Numbered from the stretch's first letter, positions 55,033 through 64,000 are shown. The stretch is 64,000 nucleotides of DNA from Methylophaga sp. (GCF_009711715.1 NZ_VENF01000007.1:1-64000); one strand, 5' to 3'. Numbers and translations are program-made. The notes: generated from the sequence alone by a model not told the origin.

Positions 55033-56547
55033 GTGCCAATGGCATCACAAAATACAACTGATCAACGAGGCTCACTGGCTAACCGCGCCGTCCGAGAGGT
55101 TTATCCGGTTTCAAGGATCGTCCGAGAAGCCCGCATGCTGCTGGAAGGCTCTTTTCCTCTCATCTGGGTCGAAGGCGAGATATCCAATCTGGCCATGCCC
55201 GGCTCGGGTCATATCTATTTCACCCTGAAGGATGAGGCTGCGCAGGTTCGCTGCGCGATGTTCCGTAATCGTAACCGCCAACTGCGATTTACCCCTGAGA
55301 ATGGTATGCAGGTTTTGTTACGGGTGCGTGTCACGCTGTATGAAGGCCGCGGTGAATTCCAGCTGATGGTTGAGCACATGGAAGAGGCCGGCAGTGGTGC
55401 ATTGCAGCGTGCCTACGAGGCCTTAAAGCAAAGGCTGGGTCAGGAAGGATTGTTCGATCAGGCCCATAAAAAACCGATTCCGGCAATGCCAGCCACGATC
55501 GGCATTATCTCGTCACCTGATGGTGCGGCGGTGCACGATATTCTCAGCGTGCTCAAACGTCGTTTCCCGGCCGTGGATGTGATTCTTTATCCGGTCGCAG
55601 TGCAGGGTGAGGCTTCGGCTCGACAGCTGGTTGAGGCAGTCAGGCTCGCTGATAGCCGCCAGGAATGCGATGTACTGATAATCAGCCGCGGCGGCGGTTC
55701 GCTGGAAGATCTGTGGAGTTTTAACGACGAGCAACTGGCACGGGCCATTTATGACTGTAAACTGCCGGTGATATCCGCGGTTGGCCATGAGGTCGACTTT
55801 ACCATCGCTGATTTTGTCGCCGACGTGCGGGCGCCGACGCCCTCGGCCGCAGCAGAAATGGCGGTGCCTGATGCCAGACAGTTGCTGGCGACGGTCCAGA
55901 ATCTGATGCAGCGACTGACTGCACGCACCCGGCAATGGCTGACCGGCGAACAACGCCACCTGTTGCATCTGCAGCGACGTCTGCCAAGACCGGATTTACA
56001 AATCCGCCAGCAAAATCAAGCCATTAAGCAGTACAAACGCATGCTGGATGCTGCCTGGCAGCGGGATCAGCAAAATCGCGCGCAGAGAGTCGATTTCCTC
56101 GCTGCAAGACTCAAGCATCCGCAGGCGCAAATCGACAGTCAGCGAGCCCGGCTTGATAACCTGATGCACCGCCTGCAAACCGCTCTCAGGTCACAGCAAA
56201 AACAGGCTGCTCAGTCAGTGGTGGCTCTGCAGTCGCGTCTCAGGCGGCAATTGCCTGCGCAACAGGTGGCAAGGCAACAGCTGCATCTATCAGGACTCAA
56301 ACGCCAGCTCGATAAACTGATCCAGACGCAGCTGAGCATCGCCGGAAGCATGTTGTCGCAGCAGGTGAGAACCCTGGCGGCGGTGAGTCCGCTCAACACG
56401 CTGGAGCGGGGTTACAGCATCAGTCGCCGTATTGATACAGAAGAAGTCATTACCCGCAGCGAACAGGTCAGACCGGGCGATGCGATCCGCGTCAAGCTGC
56501 GCCAGGGGGAGATTGACTGTGAGGTCAGAGCTGTTAAAGATAAATAA
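55033..56547 (+). CDS. xseA: Exodeoxyribonuclease VII large subunit
   Basis: A 504-residue XseA. The N-terminal OB domain carries ISNLAMPGSGHIYFTLKDEAAQVRCAMFR. The catalytic domain has GIISSPDGAAVHDILSVLKRR, ISRGGGSLEDLWSFNDE and VGHEVDFTIADFVADVRAPTPSAAAE. A long glutamine/arginine-rich coiled coil (about 285-430) follows, then LNTLERGYSISRR. With XseB it degrades single-stranded DNA. The GTG at 55033 has AGGA at good spacing; an ATG two codons on is possible. The 3' end overlaps the peptidase gene by 29 bp. Confidence 0.95.
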   Translation: MPMASQNTTDQRGSLANRAVREVYPVSRIVREARMLLEGSFPLIWVEGEISNLAMPGSGHIYFTLKDEAAQVRCAMFRNRNRQLRFTPENGMQVLLRVRVTLYEGRGEFQLMVEHMEEAGSGALQRAYEALKQRLGQEGLFDQAHKKPIPAMPATIGIISSPDGAAVHDILSVLKRRFPAVDVILYPVAVQGEASARQLVEAVRLADSRQECDVLIISRGGGSLEDLWSFNDEQLARAIYDCKLPVISAVGHEVDFTIADFVADVRAPTPSAAAEMAVPDARQLLATVQNLMQRLTARTRQWLTGEQRHLLHLQRRLPRPDLQIRQQNQAIKQYKRMLDAAWQRDQQNRAQRVDFLAARLKHPQAQIDSQRARLDNLMHRLQTALRSQQKQAAQSVVALQSRLRRQLPAQQVARQQLHLSGLKRQLDKLIQTQLSIAGSMLSQQVRTLAAVSPLNTLERGYSISRRIDTEEVITRSEQVRPGDAIRVKLRQGEIDCEVRAVKDK

Positions 56548-57358
56548 AATTCTGCTGATACTGGGCCTGTGTCTGCCTTTGCTCGCAGCGGCGCTACCGG
56601 ATGAATCGGCGGTGCCCGGCGGGGTGGTGATACTGCCGCTGGCACCGAATGCGACACCGCGGCCAGTCGTGAGTTTTGAGGGTAAACCGGTTCTGGTGGC
56701 TGCTGAAAATGGTCTCTGGCAGGCCGTTATTGGTATCCCGCTCGATGCCAAACCGGGGCCCCATCAGATTACAGTCAGGCAGGCAGAGAAGGAGAAAACC
56801 TTAATCTTTACGATTGAGGACAAGCAGTATCCGACCCAGCACATCACCATCAAGGACAAGCGCAAGGTCAACCCCAATCAGTACGACATGGAACGGATTA
56901 ACCGTGAGACCCGACGCATTGATGCTGCTCTGCGGCACTGGACCGACACTAATGAGGTACCGTTTGATTTTATCTGGCCGCTGAAAGGTGAAATCAGCGG
57001 CTTATTCGGCCGCCGTCGTGTATTTAATGGTGAACCCAGAAAACCGCACAGCGGGATGGATATCGCGGCCGCCAGGGGGACGCCGGTTCAGGCCCCGGCC
57101 GCCGGCATCATTCGTGGCAGCGGTGATTATTTTTTTAACGGCAACACGGTGTTTATCGATCACGGTCAGGGGCTGGTGACCATGTTCTGTCACTTGAGCC
57201 GGATTGACGTCAAAGACGGTCAGGCGGTCAAGCAGGGCGAAATCATCGGTCTGGTCGGTGCGACTGGCAGGGTCACCGGACCGCATCTGCATTTTGGCGT
57301 CAGCCTCAATGATGAAAGGGTAGAGCCACGCCTGTTTTTTCCTCAGTCCGGCCCCTAG
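56519..57358 (+). CDS. LytM-type M23 metallopeptidase, exported
   Basis: A 279-residue protein with a hydrophobic signal (ILLILGLCLPLLAAALP). A beta-rich N-terminal region (GGVVILPLAPNATPRPVV) is followed by a C-terminal M23 domain. The zinc ligands and catalytic residues are intact: HSGMDIAA, then HLHFG near the end, with YFFNGNTVFIDHGQGLVTMFCHLS between them. It probably cleaves peptidoglycan cross-links in the periplasm. A GTG start at 56519, inside xseA, has GGGGGA upstream and keeps the signal peptide at the N-terminus. The TAG stop falls in the terminal CTAG of the adjoining MITE-like repeat. Confidence 0.88.
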   Translation: MRSELLKINKILLILGLCLPLLAAALPDESAVPGGVVILPLAPNATPRPVVSFEGKPVLVAAENGLWQAVIGIPLDAKPGPHQITVRQAEKEKTLIFTIEDKQYPTQHITIKDKRKVNPNQYDMERINRETRRIDAALRHWTDTNEVPFDFIWPLKGEISGLFGRRRVFNGEPRKPHSGMDIAAARGTPVQAPAAGIIRGSGDYFFNGNTVFIDHGQGLVTMFCHLSRIDVKDGQAVKQGEIIGLVGATGRVTGPHLHFGVSLNDERVEPRLFFPQSGP

Positions 57359-57644
57359 GGCTTGTTGATCGTTCATCTCCGCCTCTGTTATGACTGAAAA
57401 AGCGTCAATCAAGGCGCGGGGAGAGCGGTTTAGTGTTCTAAACAAACGACGAACAACGCAGAGTAGTGTTTTTTCAGCCGCAACCCGGAAGGCTGGGACT
57501 ATTTTTGCGCCCGGCTTCGCTGTTCAAATGGGTTCCAGACCCATTTGTCAATCGCCATGTAGGATGGCTACACTACGCTCCTTCCCGCCTTGCCAGACAC
57601 AAAAACAACCTCCAGCAGTAGTGAAGATAAAAGATCAACAAGCT
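57359..57644. repeat. 286-bp MITE-like element between two convergent genes
   Basis: The ends are inverted copies: CTAGGGCTTGTTGATCGTT on the left and, read from the other strand, CTAGAGCTTGTTGATCTTT on the right, with only three mismatches over 23 bp counting the CTAG. The CTAG at each outer end (57355-57358 and 57645-57648) looks like a 4-bp target duplication of the IS5 YTAR type. The interior has no gene but several hairpins: GTTTAG-TGTT-CTAAAC (57428-57443), CAAATGGGT-N5-ACCCATTTG (57525-57547), TGTAG-N5-CTACA (57558-57572), and CTGAAAAA (57394) paired with TTTTTCAG (57470). Confidence 0.65.
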
Positions 57645-60332
57645 CTAGAGATAAGCCTGTAAAGTCCGGGTCAGCAGACCGAAATCCACTGGTTTGGTGA
57701 TGTAGGCCCTGAACAGCCCGTCGGCGGCATCGATATTTTCCTGCATTGCGGCGGCGGTCAGTGCAATCACCGGAATGTCAGCATAGTCCGGGTTCTCCTG
57801 CATGACGCGGCTGAGTTCGATCCCGGTCATGCCCGGCAGGTTGATATCCAGCAGAATCACATCCGGAATCATGGTTTTCAGCAGATCCAGCCCCGCTTCG
57901 GCACTTTCGCAGGTATGCAGACAGATATGCTCATAACGTGAGAAAAAGACCTCAATAAGGCGGATGTTGGCCGGGTTGTCCTCAATATAAAGCACATGAC
58001 GGCGCTGTTTGGGGCGTTCAGTGTCTCCCCGCCGTTCCTGTAAATCCGTGTCTTCAGCCGAAACCATGCTGCGTAGTGAGGGCACTGTCAGCGTATCCTG
58101 CTGGGTGGATAGTGGCAGTTCTACCCAGAAGCTGCTGCCCTGACCCTCTGTGCTGGCGAAATCAATGCTGCCGCCCATGGCTTCGATCAAACGTTTGCTG
58201 ACACTGAGGCCGACACCGCTGCCTTCGATATTGGCGTATTCCTGTCCCAGTCGCTCGAATGCGGTGAACACATGAGACTGCCTGTCCGTAGCAATGCCCT
58301 GGCCGGTATCAGTGATAGTCAGTTTCAAGGTGCTGTTATGGGTATGTACGCTGGTACTGATCAACACCTTGCCACCGGCCTTGTTGTACTTGATGGCATT
58401 ACTCACCAGATTGATGAACACCTGCTTCAGCTTGGTGAAGTCGGCAATCACTACGCAGTCGTTATTGTTGAGCACATCAACATGGACATCATATTGTTTG
58501 GCCAGTGTCTGCAGCATCGGCAGGCATTCTTCGAACACAGTGGATATATGCACATGATCGTGGGAAGTCTGAATATTGCCGGCTTCAATTTTGGACAGTT
58601 CCAGTACATCATTAATCAGGGTTAATAAATGTTCCCCGCTGTAGATGATCTGCCTGACACTTTTGATTTGCGGTTTGCTCAGCGTCTGCTCCTTGTCGCT
58701 CAGCAATAATTGGGCAAAGCCGAGAATACCATTAAGCGGAGTCCGTAATTCATGGCTCATCGCAGACAAAAATTCGGATTTGGCATTATTGGCGCGTTCA
58801 GCCTGTTGCTTGGCATCAATTAATGCCTGCTGTTCCGCTTTCTGTTTACTGATATCGCGGGCAATGCCGGTAAACAGGTATTCACCTTCCCACTTAAAAT
58901 CACTGATAGTCAGCTCTATGGGGAACGCTTTCCCGTTCTTGTGCTGTGCCTCGACTTCGACCGGCTGACCCAGAATACGGCTTTCTTCGGTGGAGAGAAA
59001 ACGCGACATGCCCAGCTTGTGAAGATCGCGATAGCTGGCCGGCATCAGCATGGTAATGTTCTGACCGATCACTTCTTCCGGCTGGTAGCCATAGAGGGCG
59101 ATAGAGGCCTTGTTATAGTTTTCGATAATGCCATGGTGGTTGATAGTAATGACGCTGTCGATGGTGTTATCCAGCAAGGTCTGCAGCCGCAGACTTTCAT
59201 GGCGGGCGGCAGCTTCCAGTTCCTCACGCTTACTGAGTTCCTGTTTGAGTTCAACAGTATGCTCGCGGATATACTGCGCCAGGCGTCGGTCGTGATGCTT
59301 TTTCAACAGCAGACTGATGATGGCCAGCAAGATGAGACTGACAAATCCCAGACTCACTAGCAGCGGCCAGTCGGTACTGTTGGATTCGAGGTATAAAAAA
59401 TCATCGAGGTTACCGACCGAGTCATATAAGCCCAGATCCTGGTAGATTTCGCCGATTTGTTGCCATCGACTCGGGGTCATATGACCGAATTCCACCGTCG
59501 GGTAAAGGCTGAGCTTGAGTAATTGATCTGCTTCAAATTGCAGGTGAGTACGGCTTTTATTCTGGCTATTGTACTTGGCAAGAATAATCTCAATGATTTC
59601 CTGAGGATGCTCGGCGGCGTAGCGCCAGCCCCGGTACAACGCATCGCGGAAAGCTTCAACCACCTCAGGGTGCTGCTGCAGGTAGCTTTGTGAGGTAAAC
59701 AGAATATCGCTGTAGAAGCTGATACCGTAATCCTTGGGCGCAATGGTGCGGTAAGGTATCTGCTGCTGAACCAGTTTGAAGGGTTCGTTGGAAATATAGG
59801 CTGTCAGGGCATCAACCCGTCCGGCAATCAGGTCGTCTATATCGGTGGCCTTAGGTGGCACAAAATTGATCCGGCTGGTGTCGATCTTTTCCTGCAGAAA
59901 GATGGCGGCCAGATCATCGGCATAAGACTGACGGGTGACCGTTTTACCGATAAAATCCTGCGCTGAATAGATGCCTGAATCAGCCCTGACCAGCCAGACA
60001 TACGGGCTATTCTGGAATGTTGCACCCAGCGCAACCAGCGGCCGGCCTTTCAGATACTCGACAACAATACCGGTGCCCGACAGACCGAACTCGACTTCAC
60101 CACTTTCCACCTCATCATAGGGATGGGTAAAGCCGGTTTGAATGTCGACATTCAAACCGGCCTGCTGGAAAAACCCTTTTTCCCTGGCCGCGTAGAGTCC
60201 GGCAAATTGAAACTGATGCTGCCAGTGCAGTTGAATGGTGACATCGTGTTGACCCTGTTCGTAGGCCTGAGCACTGTCCACAGTGCTTAAAACGAGCAGA
60301 ACAAGGATATTAAATAGGTATCGTAGACTCAT
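57645..60332 (-). CDS. Hybrid histidine kinase with NMT1-type periplasmic binding domain
   Basis: An 895-residue membrane sensor. A signal peptide is followed by an NMT1/THI5-like solute-binding domain (about 28-310; LHWQHQFQFAGLYAAREKGFF is typical). A membrane helix follows at about 320-342, then a PAS domain (about 375-490; LDNTIDSVITINHHGIIENYN), HisKA with phospho-acceptor His in SHELRTPLNG (about 525), HATPase with GSGVGLSVSKRL (about 700), and a C-terminal receiver with Asp in ILLDINLPGM (about 826). Ligands of this domain class include thiamine precursors, nitrate or taurine; none can be chosen here. No separate response regulator is adjacent. The TAG stop lies in the CTAG end of the MITE-like repeat. 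Confidence 0.88.
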   Translation of the reverse strand: MSLRYLFNILVLLVLSTVDSAQAYEQGQHDVTIQLHWQHQFQFAGLYAAREKGFFQQAGLNVDIQTGFTHPYDEVESGEVEFGLSGTGIVVEYLKGRPLVALGATFQNSPYVWLVRADSGIYSAQDFIGKTVTRQSYADDLAAIFLQEKIDTSRINFVPPKATDIDDLIAGRVDALTAYISNEPFKLVQQQIPYRTIAPKDYGISFYSDILFTSQSYLQQHPEVVEAFRDALYRGWRYAAEHPQEIIEIILAKYNSQNKSRTHLQFEADQLLKLSLYPTVEFGHMTPSRWQQIGEIYQDLGLYDSVGNLDDFLYLESNSTDWPLLVSLGFVSLILLAIISLLLKKHHDRRLAQYIREHTVELKQELSKREELEAAARHESLRLQTLLDNTIDSVITINHHGIIENYNKASIALYGYQPEEVIGQNITMLMPASYRDLHKLGMSRFLSTEESRILGQPVEVEAQHKNGKAFPIELTISDFKWEGEYLFTGIARDISKQKAEQQALIDAKQQAERANNAKSEFLSAMSHELRTPLNGILGFAQLLLSDKEQTLSKPQIKSVRQIIYSGEHLLTLINDVLELSKIEAGNIQTSHDHVHISTVFEECLPMLQTLAKQYDVHVDVLNNNDCVVIADFTKLKQVFINLVSNAIKYNKAGGKVLISTSVHTHNSTLKLTITDTGQGIATDRQSHVFTAFERLGQEYANIEGSGVGLSVSKRLIEAMGGSIDFASTEGQGSSFWVELPLSTQQDTLTVPSLRSMVSAEDTDLQERRGDTERPKQRRHVLYIEDNPANIRLIEVFFSRYEHICLHTCESAEAGLDLLKTMIPDVILLDINLPGMTGIELSRVMQENPDYADIPVIALTAAAMQENIDAADGLFRAYITKPVDFGLLTRTLQAYL

Positions 60333-60397
60333 ATATGGCGGCGTATCGGGTCAAATTGCATCTTAGCTGAACCCTTGTTCACAACGCCACCTTTAGT

Positions 60398-61123
60398 TCA
60401 CATTCTGAAGTCGCGGCCGAGATAAACGCTCAAGACTTTCTTATCCTTAAGAATTTCCTCAGGAGTGCCGCGGGCGATCACCTCGCCTTCATTGAAGATG
60501 TAGGCACGCTGACAAACATTGAGCGTCTCGCGCACGTTGTGGTCGGTAATCAGAATGCCAATACCACGGTCGGCCAGTTCCTTGATAATGCCCTGAATAT
60601 CAAGCACCGAAATCGGGTCGACACCGGCGAACGGTTCATCCAGCAGAATAAACTGCGGATCCATCGCCAGTGCCCGGGCGATTTCCACCCGTCGGCGTTC
60701 ACCACCGGACAGAGACAGGCCTTTGGATTTACGGATGTGATCAATATGAAAATCCTGCAGCAGTCGTTCCAGCAAATCTTTTCTTGCCGCCGCGGTCAGT
60801 TCATCACGGGTTTCCAGAATCGCAAACAGATTATCCTCGACGCTGAGTTTGCGGAAAACCGAGGCTTCCTGCGGCAGATAACCGATACCCAGACGGGCCC
60901 GGTCATGAATCGGATAGTCAGTCAGGTCGTATTGATCGAGGAAAATAAAGCCATGATCGACCGGTACAAGACCAACAATCATATAAAAGCTGGTTGTTTT
61001 GCCTGCACCGTTAGGACCAAGCAAACCGACGATTTCACCACTTTTGACATCCAGTGAAATATCTTTAACGACCTGACGATCACCGTAACGCTTCGCCAGT
61101 TGCTGCGCGGATAAAATACTCAT
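60398..61123 (-). CDS. lptB: LPS export ABC transporter ATPase LptB
   Basis: A 241-residue ATPase. Walker A is GPNGAGKTT, the signature [14 protein letters not shown], Walker [13 protein letters not shown] and the switch His in LITDHNVRE. It powers extraction of LPS from the inner membrane with LptFG and LptC. It is the last gene of the kdsD-kdsC-lptC-lptA-lptB group. The usual follower rpoN is not present downstream; the sensor kinase is there instead. Confidence 0.97.
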   Translation of the reverse strand: MSILSAQQLAKRYGDRQVVKDISLDVKSGEIVGLLGPNGAGKTTSFYMIVGLVPVDHGFIFLDQYDLTDYPIHDRARLGIGYLPQEASVFRKLSVEDNLFAILETRDELTAAARKDLLERLLQDFHIDHIRKSKGLSLSGGERRRVEIARALAMDPQFILLDEPFAGVDPISVLDIQGIIKELADRGIGILITDHNVRETLNVCQRAYIFNEGEVIARGTPEEILKDKKVLSVYLGRDFRM

Positions 61124-61134
61124 AGTGGCCGGGA

Positions 61135-61971
61135 TTATTGCAGGTAGCGGCTGTTGACCCAGCCGATCACCACTTCACCATTGATGGTACCGCGAACCTG
61201 CGCCCAGTTGGTCTGCCGGGTCAGCACAATGACTTCCATTGACTGAGCGAAAGTGCCGAGTTTCTGATACTGGGTACCGGGACCGGTGCGGACATTGAGT
61301 CGGCTGGTCGTCATTGCCGTCGGGTAGGATTTGGGCTCTGTTTCTGTTGCCTGACTCTCAGTCTGCTTGTCGTCTCCGGCGCCGGATTCAGGCGGTGCTG
61401 AGGTATCTTCACTCTGGGCTGGCACTGCTTTTTCTTCTGGTTTGGACGGCTTACGGGTATTTTGCGGTTGAATGATAATATGCACCCGGCCTTTTTTCTG
61501 TGTTTCACCATCGACGGTGACCGGCTTGGAGTTGGCAGAGACGACGTTGCGGGCAATGTCATACTCGATGTAATTACCGGTGAACTCATCACCGTTCTGC
61601 TGGACGTAGCCATCGCCGATCAGATAGATTTTCTGGCGATCAGCGTAATATTCCATTTTCAGCGCCTTGGCCTTGACCGGGTTCTCACCGGGATTATGCA
61701 CCTGCTGGTAAGTGGCGCGTTTGCCTTCCGCCACCGCCTTGGTCAGCTGTTTATTGTCATCGTAAAAGAAAGTGATGATGTCGCCGGTAATGCGCAGGGT
61801 ACCCTGAGTCAGAATGGCATCCCCTTTGTATTGCGTCACTCCTTCACGATCGTCCAGCTGGGCGTGGTCGGCCTCAATACTGATGGGTTTTTCCCGATCA
61901 CTGGGCAAAGCCAGCGCCATGGCAGGCATGAGCACGGCAATCGCAAGCAGATTAATTGGCAGGCGCATCAT
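61135..61971 (-). CDS. lptA: LptA, LPS transport bridge protein with C-terminal SH3 domain
   Basis: A 278-residue periplasmic protein with signal peptide ([21 protein letters not shown]). The OstA/LptA domain (about 25-165) forms the beta-jellyroll bridge that carries LPS across the periplasm. Unlike the usual 170-190 residues, it continues through a proline/glutamate/serine-rich linker (about 165-212) into a bacterial SH3 domain (about 213-278): [17 protein letters not shown], then [11 protein letters not shown]. The extra domain may bind peptidoglycan. The start overlaps lptC by 20 bp. Confidence 0.9.
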   Translation of the reverse strand: MMRLPINLLAIAVLMPAMALALPSDREKPISIEADHAQLDDREGVTQYKGDAILTQGTLRITGDIITFFYDDNKQLTKAVAEGKRATYQQVHNPGENPVKAKALKMEYYADRQKIYLIGDGYVQQNGDEFTGNYIEYDIARNVVSANSKPVTVDGETQKKGRVHIIIQPQNTRKPSKPEEKAVPAQSEDTSAPPESGAGDDKQTESQATETEPKSYPTAMTTSRLNVRTGPGTQYQKLGTFAQSMEVIVLTRQTNWAQVRGTINGEVVIGWVNSRYLQ

Positions 61972-62521
61972 ATTGTCCTTTTACCCTCGAATGCAGGTTG
62001 ATTGTCTCATCATCCAGCGCCGCGTGCAGGCCGACGGCGTCGGTCACGCCCTGCGGTGAATGAATGGTCACCGGCTCTTCCGTATAAGCCGTGTTGTCTT
62101 GCGTATTCAGCGTCAGTCTCTCGGTGCGCATTTCAAACGCCGGATCGTCCTTGTTGCTGATAATAACATTTCCGGTCAGTAGTATTGTTTCGGCCTCACC
62201 CTGGGTGTGACCGTGCTGGGAGCTGACTACCCAGGTATCCTGACCGGGTTCCAGAAACTCGGTGATCGGCTGGATAATTTCTGTCGAGTCATCATGCGGA
62301 TAATGCGCCATTTCCTCGCCTTTGATGATGCGCGCCGGTTCACCGTTGATATCCATTATCGTCATGGTGAAGTCGGTCATTGCATAATCGCTGGTGCGCC
62401 GCACGTCACTTGTCTGCTGCGCTGATTGATTACTGTCGTAAAAAATCAACCACAGACTGAAGGCAGCTATCAACAGCAGCCCGATGCGGGCATAGCGAGG
62501 CAGATTAAAAATGACGTTCAA
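61952..62521 (-). CDS. lptC: LPS export protein LptC
   Basis: A 189-residue single-pass inner-membrane protein: N-terminal helix IGLLLIAAFSLWLIFY, then a periplasmic OstA-like domain (DYAMTDFTMTIMDINGEPARIIKGEEMAHYPHDDSTEI). LptC docks LptA onto LptBFG. The gene overlaps kdsC by 17 bp and lptA by 20 bp. Confidence 0.93.
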   Translation of the reverse strand: MNVIFNLPRYARIGLLLIAAFSLWLIFYDSNQSAQQTSDVRRTSDYAMTDFTMTIMDINGEPARIIKGEEMAHYPHDDSTEIIQPITEFLEPGQDTWVVSSQHGHTQGEAETILLTGNVIISNKDDPAFEMRTERLTLNTQDNTAYTEEPVTIHSPQGVTDAVGLHAALDDETINLHSRVKGQYDAPAN

Positions 62522-63026
62522 TTTGATCCTGCAGGTTACCCTGTCCTTCCATAATCAATTCACAAACCTCGCGGGCAGCACCATGACCGCCATTTGACGG
62601 TGTGATCCAGTGTGCATGTTTTTTGACAACTTCGTCAGCATCCTGCACTGCTACGGCGAGACCGACACGGCTCATGATGGAGAGATCAACCCAATCATCG
62701 CCCACAAAGGCGCACTGTTCGGGCTCCAGACCCAGCTCGGCAATCAATTGCTCAAAAACCGGCAGTTTAACGCGTTTGCCCTGAAAGACATGATTAATGC
62801 CCAGACTGTTCATCCGGTGTTCTACCGTTTTTGTGGTTCGGCCACTGATAATGGCAATTTCCACCCCGGTGAGTTGCAGCAGTTTCATACCGTGGCCGTC
62901 ACGGGTATGAAAAGATTTATATTCCTGACCATCATCGCCGATGATAATACGGCCATCTGTCAGTACACCATCCACATCGAAGATGACCAGTTTGATTTTT
63001 TTGGCTTTTTCCAGAATGTCCTGCAT
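62505..63026 (-). CDS. kdsC: 3-deoxy-D-manno-octulosonate 8-phosphate phosphatase KdsC
   Basis: A 173-residue HAD-superfamily phosphatase without a cap domain. The catalytic DxD is in VIFDVDGVLTDGRI, the second motif in IISGRTTKTVEHR and the Mg-binding DD in FVGDDWVDLSIM. It releases Kdo from Kdo-8-phosphate. Located 11 bp after kdsD, overlapping lptC. Confidence 0.96.
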   Translation of the reverse strand: MQDILEKAKKIKLVIFDVDGVLTDGRIIIGDDGQEYKSFHTRDGHGMKLLQLTGVEIAIISGRTTKTVEHRMNSLGINHVFQGKRVKLPVFEQLIAELGLEPEQCAFVGDDWVDLSIMSRVGLAVAVQDADEVVKKHAHWITPSNGGHGAAREVCELIMEGQGNLQDQIERHF

Positions 63027-63037
63027 TGATTTTCCTG

Positions 63038-64000
63038 TTACACGACACCGGCACGGAGCAGGTCATGCATATTGATGGCCCCGGCCAGTTTGTGTTGTTC
63101 GTTGAGTATGAGTAGGGCATTAATCTTGTAACGCTGCATTAATTCTAGCGCTTCGGCTGCCAGCATTTCGGGTTTGCCGGTTTTGCAGCCACGGGTCATG
63201 AAAGCAGACAGCGGTTCAGTATGAATGTTCACTTCCTGTGCCAGCACACGGCGCAGGTCACCATCGGTAAAAATGCCGACAACCCGCTGCCCGGCATCGG
63301 TCACCGCGGTCATGCCCAGGCCTTTCGCTGACATTTCAATCAGGGCTTCACTGATCAGGGCAGACTCGCTGATAGTGGGAATGGCCGAGCCGGTATGCAT
63401 AATATCGCTCACCCGCAATAACAGGCGGCGGCCAAGCAAGCCGCCCGGATGTGACATGGCAAAGTCTTCTGCGGTAAAGCCGCGGGCTTCCAGCAGGGCA
63501 ACGGCAAGTGCATCGCCCATCACCAGTGCCGCGGTCGTGCTGGAAGTCGGGGCAAGTCCCAGCGGACAGGCCTCACGTTCGACACTGACATCAAGATGGG
63601 CACTGGCACACTGCGCCAATGTCGACTCCGGTCTGCCGGTCATGACGATCAACGGCACATGCAGACGTTTGATCAGCGGCAGGATAGTGAGAATTTCAGC
63701 TGTTTCGCCGGAGTTGGATAAAGCCAGCACCACATCTTTATCGGTGATCATGCCCAGATCCCCATGACTGGCTTCGCCGGGATGAACAAAAAATGCCGGT
63801 GTACCGGTACTGGCCAGGGTAGCAGCGATTTTACTGCCGATATGGCCGGATTTGCCCATGCCGATCACGACTATGCGGCCGCTGCATGCCAGCATAAACT
63901 CACAGGCTCTGATAAAGTCGTCATTGATGCGATCGCGTAAGGCTGATATAGCCGCCAACTCGGTCTCGATGACCGCGCCGGCGAGCGCTTTGAGCTTATC
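63038..64000 (-). CDS. kdsD: D-arabinose-5-phosphate isomerase KdsD (5' end beyond the window)
   Basis: The visible 320 codons contain an SIS isomerase domain (GMGKSGHIGSKIAATLASTG, PGEASHGDLGMI, ALSNSGETAEI, and the His of AEDFAMSHPGGLLGRRL) and two C-terminal CBS domains ending in HMHDLLRAGVV. It converts ribulose-5-phosphate to arabinose-5-phosphate, the first step of Kdo synthesis. The frame stays open to the right edge, so the N-terminus is missing; by comparison with E. coli KdsD only a few residues are lost. It heads the kds-lpt group in this window. Confidence 0.95.
   Translation of the reverse strand, partial: DKLKALAGAVIETELAAISALRDRINDDFIRACEFMLACSGRIVVIGMGKSGHIGSKIAATLASTGTPAFFVHPGEASHGDLGMITDKDVVLALSNSGETAEILTILPLIKRLHVPLIVMTGRPESTLAQCASAHLDVSVEREACPLGLAPTSSTTAALVMGDALAVALLEARGFTAEDFAMSHPGGLLGRRLLLRVSDIMHTGSAIPTISESALISEALIEMSAKGLGMTAVTDAGQRVVGIFTDGDLRRVLAQEVNIHTEPLSAFMTRGCKTGKPEMLAAEALELMQRYKINALLILNEQHKLAGAINMHDLLRAGVV

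Noticed and set aside
57390..57662. A 90-codon frame inside the MITE-like element
   Set aside because: It runs through several hairpins and past the inverted end into the kinase gene; no family or ribosome site.

Overview
The window looks like the chromosome of a gammaproteobacterium. It carries a gammaproteobacterial set of envelope genes (kdsD-kdsC-lptC-lptA-lptB, waaA, lpxL, uppP, mltF), together with trhP, rplM-rpsI, guaBA, xseA, serA and gnd. A sulfur-oxidising or methylotrophic lifestyle is suggested, but not proved, by a SoxC/SoxD-like pair, a persulfide dioxygenase-sulfurtransferase, System II cytochrome c maturation genes (ResB/CcsA) next to cytochrome c4 and DsbA, and a molybdate transporter that could feed the molybdenum enzyme. 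I cannot name the genus.

Positions 1-7170 form an accessory island that is visibly more AT-rich than the rest. From left to right it holds the end of an IS3-family element, a membrane-protein gene cut after 43 codons by that element, and a phosphorothioation module of the Ssp type. In that module sspD, sspC and sspB are overlapping genes on the minus strand, and sspA is divergent on the plus strand. The intergenic region between sspB and sspA carries a perfect palindrome flanked by two matching 19-bp operator-like repeats. The island abuts a tRNA-Arg(CCG). Beside it are three GGCAC repeats spaced exactly 11 bp apart (integrase arm-site style) and a second 40-bp copy of the 5' half of the tRNA, which looks like an integration or duplication scar. 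No restriction partner (SspE-like) is inside the window.

Positions 7269-35044 are mostly core genes: glycogen phosphorylase, the SoxC/SoxD-like pair, engB, the c4/resB/ccsA/dsbA cluster, mltF, trhP, tadA, LPS biosynthesis and remodelling (waaA, lpxL, pagL), rplM-rpsI, uppP, dld, serA, a hopJ/nitroreductase/ybaN group, an EF-P paralogue, a very large HD-GYP sensor with an embedded solute-binding domain, a circularly permuted GTPase and an Slp lipoprotein.

Positions 35083-38941 are an iron-responsive cluster with two Fur-box-like sites, three small proteins, a FecA-like TonB receptor and a PepSY-type membrane protein. Positions 38978-41451 hold a nucleotidyltransferase-like gene and gnd. Positions 41478-44410 hold modABC and a short HTH-only ModE, with two near-identical ModE-like operators. 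Positions 44417-49988 are a run of small membrane proteins and lipoproteins, a DoxX protein, an MFS transporter and acylphosphatase. Positions 50373-57358 hold the persulfide dioxygenase, guaA, guaB, xseA and a LytM/M23 peptidase. A 286-bp MITE-like element with 23-bp inverted ends fills the gap between the stop codons of that peptidase and of an NMT1-domain hybrid histidine kinase. The window ends in the LPS transport and Kdo operon, where LptA carries a C-terminal SH3 domain and kdsD runs off the edge.
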